In this document: piece after piece, positions 21,643-24,922 of the stretch
How positions within the stretch are numbered: position 1 is the first letter of the stretch
Layout: each line of letters starts with the position of its first letter
NCBI GenBank assembly: GCA_039586815.1
Contig: JBDHJR010000030.1
Location: 1 to 24,922, forward strand
DNA from: WVYX01 sp039586815
GTDB taxonomy: Bacteria; Gemmatimonadota; Gemmatimonadetes; Gemmatimonadales; GWC2-71-9
DNA length: 24,922 nucleotides
Reading direction: 5' to 3'
Translations under genes and position numbers: made by a program
The notes under the pieces: model-generated
The model's database searches: none
Told to the model about the DNA's origin: nothing
What the model saw: only the letters and a program-made list of their open reading frames with translations

Positions 21643-23730
21643 CTAGAACCTCTCAATGGTGACGGTGACCGACCCGGAGAGCGTATCCACCCGCGCGGAG
21701 AAGTCGCCGGCCTCCAGGAACTGCCCGGCATAGGGCCGCCTCGCGGAGAAGAAGCGAACCGAGGAGTTCTCGAGCAGCGGATAGTAACCGATGTGTACTC
21801 CCTGGCTGTTCGGCGGGATGGTACAGTTGCACCGCAGCTCCGCAGGTGTACGAGGGTTGACCAGCGCCACCAACTCGCGGTTCGTGCGATTCGTGATCAG
21901 TGGAGCGAACATCGCCCGGCCGGGAGCGACCGCCGTGACCGAAGACCGTGTCTCGTTGCCGCTCCGTGCTCCGCTGGACAGCACCACCTCGAACTCCTCA
22001 CCCATCTGCTGTCGGCCCTGCCGCGGGCGCGCCAACCGCCACGCGACCTCGACCGCTCTGTCGCGCGGCAATATCAGTGAGTCGTGTTGCCCGGCTTCCA
22101 CGGTGTACACCATCTGCCCGTCTATGAGAACGTCAACCGGGTCGACGAGGTGGTTCGTGACGAACTGGTAGTGCACCGTGGGCGCGCGGAAGAAGATGGC
22201 CTTTACTGCCAGCACGACCAGTATGAGTCCCAGCACCGCGCCGGCTCCCGCTCCCACGTAGTACCACGTTTGGCGCTGCCGTGCGAGCCGCACCAGCAGC
22301 TCCGGGCCCCAGTCGTACGCCTGCGTCAGCCAGGGTGGGACCTTGATCTTCTTCGCGGTGGGTACCTCGAGTAGCTCGGGTTCGGCGGGCTCAGGCTCGG
22401 GCGTCTCGGGTTCGGCCGCCACCAACTCCGCGAGCTCCTCGCTCTCGGCCTCAACCTCTTCTTCAATCAGCTCCGGCTCGGGCGCCGGCTTCTTCGCGGG
22501 TGCCGCCTGATCTGGCTCGAACCATTCACCCGGGATCAGGTCGCCGCCCTTCGAGATTCCATCGGACGCCGACGGTATCGGCGCCACGGGCGGGGCATCC
22601 TCAGCCGGTGGTGCGTCAGGTGGGCTCTCCTGCACGGCCTCCAGGTCGTACACCGGCTGTGGCGCTGCCTGAACCTCGGGCGTCACCATTTCGTCGAAGT
22701 CCCAACCGGCCCCCTGCACAATGTCGCCCACTCCGAGGTCGCCCAGTGCCGGCTCATCGTCGGCGGATTCGGGGGCCACCGCTCCGGGGTCAATTGGTCC
22801 GGGAGCCACGGCTCCCGTGTCGGCGGGTTCGGGCGCTGCTGCTGCGGTGTCGGCGGGTTCGGGCGCCGCTGCTACGGTGTCGGTGGGTTCGGGCGCCGTG
22901 GGTCCCGTCTCCAGCGCCATGAGCAGATCAGCGGCGCTCTGGACTCGATCCTCCGGCGCCTTCTGCATGCAGCGCACGATCAGCTTGGACAGCCAACCCG
23001 GAACCGAGGGCTCCACCTCGCGCGGCTCGCGCACCGGCTTTGCCAGGTGCTGCCCCACGATCTGCTGCGCCGTCTCTCCATCGAAGGGCTTCTCGCCCGT
23101 CACCATCTCGAACAGCGTCGCGCCCAGCGAGTACAGGTCGGTGCGCTCGTCCACTTCGTCGCCCAGCACCTGCTCCGGGCTTATGTGGTAGGGCTTGGCC
23201 TGGGAGAAAGCCGTCTCGGGGAGCTGCTCTCCGGCGGCCAGCCTCACTGCCCGGGCCACTCCGAAATCGGCCACCACCGCCTGGCCCACCGGCAGCAAGA
23301 TGTTTTCGGGCCGGATGTCGCGGTGCACCACTCCCTGGCCGTGCGCGTGGTCCAGGGCGGCGGCCACGTGGCCGGCTATCTCAACCGCCTCCTCGGCGGG
23401 AAGCCGCTTCTTGCGCTGTAACAACCGGCTCAGCGGCTCCCCCTCGACGTGCTCCGTCGCGTAGTAGAGCACATCGAGCGCTTTTCCTCGGTCGTAGGGG
23501 GCGATGATGTTGGGATGGGTCAGCTGCGCCGCCGTATCGACTTCCTGGAAGAACTGCTTCGGCTTGATGGAAGCTGCCAGATCGGGCCGTAGAGCCTTCA
23601 GGTCGACGGTGCGGTCGAGTTCGAGGTCGTGAGCGAGAAACACCTCCGCCAACCCGCCGCTGCCCAGCTCGCGCGTGATGCGGTAGCGGTCGGCGAGAGC
23701 AACCTCGATATGCTCCAGCAACTCGCTCAT
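21643..23730 (-). CDS. Transmembrane Ser/Thr protein kinase with repeat linker
   Basis: The 695-residue protein has an N-terminal Hanks-type kinase (residues 16-275): glycine loop GSGGLAEVFLAHD, K45 in TVDLKALRPD (V-D-L-K rather than V-A-V-K), HRDIRPEN (D138, N143; the usual lysine 140 is arginine), DFG at 155-157 and SPEQ. Residues about 276-325 are a decapeptide-like repeat (APEPADTxAA), followed by a long Pro/Glu-rich linker. One membrane helix lies at about 487-511 (YYVGAGAGAVLGLILVVLAVKAIFF). The C-terminal roughly 185 residues are predicted to be outside and beta-rich, and could be a sensor. The kinase is probably active, with K140R a conservative change. It lies 67 nt downstream of the TGS GTPase and upstream of the adenylate kinase homologue. 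Confidence 0.9.
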   Translation of the reverse strand: MSELLEHIEVALADRYRITRELGSGGLAEVFLAHDLELDRTVDLKALRPDLAASIKPKQFFQEVDTAAQLTHPNIIAPYDRGKALDVLYYATEHVEGEPLSRLLQRKKRLPAEEAVEIAGHVAAALDHAHGQGVVHRDIRPENILLPVGQAVVADFGVARAVRLAAGEQLPETAFSQAKPYHISPEQVLGDEVDERTDLYSLGATLFEMVTGEKPFDGETAQQIVGQHLAKPVREPREVEPSVPGWLSKLIVRCMQKAPEDRVQSAADLLMALETGPTAPEPTDTVAAAPEPADTAAAAPEPADTGAVAPGPIDPGAVAPESADDEPALGDLGVGDIVQGAGWDFDEMVTPEVQAAPQPVYDLEAVQESPPDAPPAEDAPPVAPIPSASDGISKGGDLIPGEWFEPDQAAPAKKPAPEPELIEEEVEAESEELAELVAAEPETPEPEPAEPELLEVPTAKKIKVPPWLTQAYDWGPELLVRLARQRQTWYYVGAGAGAVLGLILVVLAVKAIFFRAPTVHYQFVTNHLVDPVDVLIDGQMVYTVEAGQHDSLILPRDRAVEVAWRLARPRQGRQQMGEEFEVVLSSGARSGNETRSSVTAVAPGRAMFAPLITNRTNRELVALVNPRTPAELRCNCTIPPNSQGVHIGYYPLLENSSVRFFSARRPYAGQFLEAGDFSARVDTLSGSVTVTIERF
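22757..22906 (-). repeat. 30-bp tandem repeats encoding APEPADT-type decapeptides
   Basis: Five consecutive 30-bp units occupy 22757-22906. The units at 22817, 22847 and 22877 are closely similar (GTGTCGGCGGGTTCGGGCGC core), the one at 22757 moderately so, and the one at 22787 is degenerate. Because the period is a multiple of three, copy-number change keeps the kinase frame and only alters the length of the juxtamembrane linker. Confidence 0.85.
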
Positions 23731-23797
23731 TCAGTGGTCTCGACGAAGAGTGCCTCAAAGTATTGGGCAGATGTCGGGGCGGCCACTGCGGCGTGCG

Positions 23798-24781
23798 TCA
23801 CCAGTGGATCTCCACCACGTCGCCCTCCTCCAGGACGTGGGCATCCTTGACCGACTGGCCGTCGAACGCGCTGGGTCCCCAAACCCGGGCAAACTTGAAC
23901 CCCTCGGCGATGTCCTTGTGGATCGTGCGAGCCAGGTCTCCGACGGTCGCGCCCCGTGCCAGAGTGAACGGCCGAGCGAGGTCGGCCTCCTTCCTGGGCT
24001 CCTTGGCGTAGATGCGGATGATGTCCAGGGCGTCGTAGGTTCGCTTGGCCAGCTCCTCGAGTCCGGTGCCGTCCAGCGAGGATACCGGCACCGTGGGCCA
24101 CGCTACCTCCAGCAGCTCCCCCAGTGCCGCGAGATCCCCCTCCGCACCGTCGTTGTCCATGCCGGTGACGACCAGCAGGGCGGGCTTATGCATCCATCCC
24201 GGTCGGGTTTCCGCGGGTCCAGCGGCGCCTGCCGGATGGAGCACGATGGCCTTCTGCGCGAGCAGCTCCGTCACCAGGTCGAGGCCGGCCAGCGGATGCT
24301 CTATCGAGACCACCAGCCAGGCCAGATCCCCGGCCCGCACCAGATCGTAGACCCAGGGCTCCACGTGCTCCTCGCACAGCGGGGGGAGATCCACGAGCTG
24401 GAAGGCCACGTCCTCGAACGGCATCATTCCGGGCGTGGCTTCCCGCGACGTGAGCGGGTAGCTGGCGACCTCTGGCTTGGCGTGCGTGAGGGAGGCTACC
24501 AGGCTGGACTTACCGGCGTTGGGAGGACCGACCAGCACCACCTGTCCCGCTCCCTCTCTGGGTACCCGGTGACTCTGCCTCCGGCCGGGGCCCTTCTTGG
24601 TCGGCTCGCGCTTCAGCCTGGAAAGGCGGGAACGCAAGTCGGCCTGGAGCTTGTCCGTTCCCTTGTGCTTGGGGATCACCCGCAGCATGTCCTCCAGGCA
24701 GGCGATCTTCTCCTCCCGCGTTACCGCGCTGCGGAACCTGGCCTCGGCCTCTCTGTACGCCGGTGTGAGGTTGGCTGGCAT
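23798..24781 (-). CDS. DRG/Obg-like GTPase with C-terminal TGS domain
   Basis: The ATG at 24781 gives 327 residues beginning MPANLTPAYREAE, the typical start of DRG-type GTPases; a GTG at 24805 would only add eight residues. The helical N-terminal part includes AVTREEKIACLEDMLRVIPKHKGTDKL. The G domain has G1 GPPNAGKSS (85-93), a G2 threonine region around T112-T116, and G3 as DLPP (131-134) without the usual glycine. G4 reads T-G-M-D (206-209) in place of N/T-K-x-D, and a G5-like SSL follows at 234. Residues 255-327 are a TGS domain ending VLEEGDVVEIHW. Such proteins bind ribosome- or RNA-linked partners. The altered G4 makes guanine specificity uncertain. It leads the possible GTPase-kinase-Adk-like cluster. 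Confidence 0.87.
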   Translation of the reverse strand: MPANLTPAYREAEARFRSAVTREEKIACLEDMLRVIPKHKGTDKLQADLRSRLSRLKREPTKKGPGRRQSHRVPREGAGQVVLVGPPNAGKSSLVASLTHAKPEVASYPLTSREATPGMMPFEDVAFQLVDLPPLCEEHVEPWVYDLVRAGDLAWLVVSIEHPLAGLDLVTELLAQKAIVLHPAGAAGPAETRPGWMHKPALLVVTGMDNDGAEGDLAALGELLEVAWPTVPVSSLDGTGLEELAKRTYDALDIIRIYAKEPRKEADLARPFTLARGATVGDLARTIHKDIAEGFKFARVWGPSAFDGQSVKDAHVLEEGDVVEIHW

Positions 24782-24910
24782 CACCACGTCCCCGTAGCTA
24801 ACCACATTCTAGCATGTCGGGCGAAGTGCCGTGTGGCAAGGTGCTTGCTTGACGGCGTCAGGTCCCGCGCCCACACTCCCATCGTCACTCTTGCACGAGG
24901 AAACAGTGCC

Positions 24911-24922
24911 ATGTCGCAACTG
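24911..24922 (+). CDS. Possible start of a gene running off the right edge
   Basis: An ATG at 24911 followed by three sense codons (M-S-Q-L) reaches the end of the window. GAGGAAA about 9 nt upstream is a good ribosome site, and TTGACG at 24849-24854 with a poor -10 lies at promoter distance, divergent from the GTPase gene. Too little sequence for a product. Confidence 0.4.

Noticed and set aside
1..24922. CRISPR arrays, tRNA or rRNA genes, insertion sequences, phage integration
   Set aside because: No regularly spaced direct repeats, no tRNA-like cloverleaf ends, no transposase or integrase motifs and no terminal inverted repeats with target duplications were seen by eye.

Overview
The window is a GC-rich bacterial chromosome segment with closely packed genes on both strands and GGAGG-type ribosome binding sites. 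The organism is most likely a member of Gemmatimonadota or a close relative. This is an inference from gene style: Ser/Thr kinases of the ADRY...GxGGMA type, one fused to a TolB-like/TPR sensor region, many small lipoproteins including one with the PLFAKGG start, and secreted serine hydrolases. No rRNA, tRNA, CRISPR array, transposase or phage gene is visible, so this reads as ordinary chromosome rather than a mobile island.

Layout. 1-271 (-) is the start of a diacylglycerol-kinase-like lipid kinase that runs off the left edge. Opposite it lie a 32-residue signal-peptide-only ORF and a small ICMT/PEMT-type membrane methyltransferase (399-910). A degraded gene tail follows at 937-1083. 1105-5475 (-) is a tight three-gene operon: a GcvT-family aminomethyltransferase followed by two paralogous PYROXD2/phytoene-dehydrogenase-like flavoproteins, with 1- and 2-nt gaps. 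5564-6847 holds three small membrane or lipoprotein genes around a non-coding gap. 6867-11129 (-) holds a TolB/TPR kinase behind a membrane alpha/beta-hydrolase-like protein that lacks its nucleophile serine. 11198-12136 (-) encodes a seven-repeat beta-propeller lipoprotein. 12295-14455 (+) pairs a coiled-coil membrane protein with a membrane-anchored glycerophosphodiester phosphodiesterase. 14466-15676 holds a GIY-YIG-like protein and, divergently, an exported isochorismatase-type hydrolase.

15780-20155 (-) is a four-gene operon of exported hydrolases: beta-lactamase-fold serine hydrolase, alpha/beta hydrolase, a small membrane protein and an erythromycin-esterase-like lipoprotein. 20396-20875 (+) is a small lipoprotein ending at a strong hairpin. 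20974-24781 (-) is a possible signalling or nucleotide cluster: a DRG/Obg-like TGS GTPase, a transmembrane Ser/Thr kinase, and an adenylate kinase homologue that has lost the P-loop lysine.

The observations most worth following are the adenylate kinase homologue (K13T, G85S, altered LID acidic pair) beside a kinase and a GTPase with a non-canonical G4 motif; the GcvT plus double-flavoprotein operon, which resembles an unfused oxidative demethylase; the serine-less hydrolase-fold membrane protein; and the four-gene export hydrolase operon. No obviously new defence or mobile system was seen.
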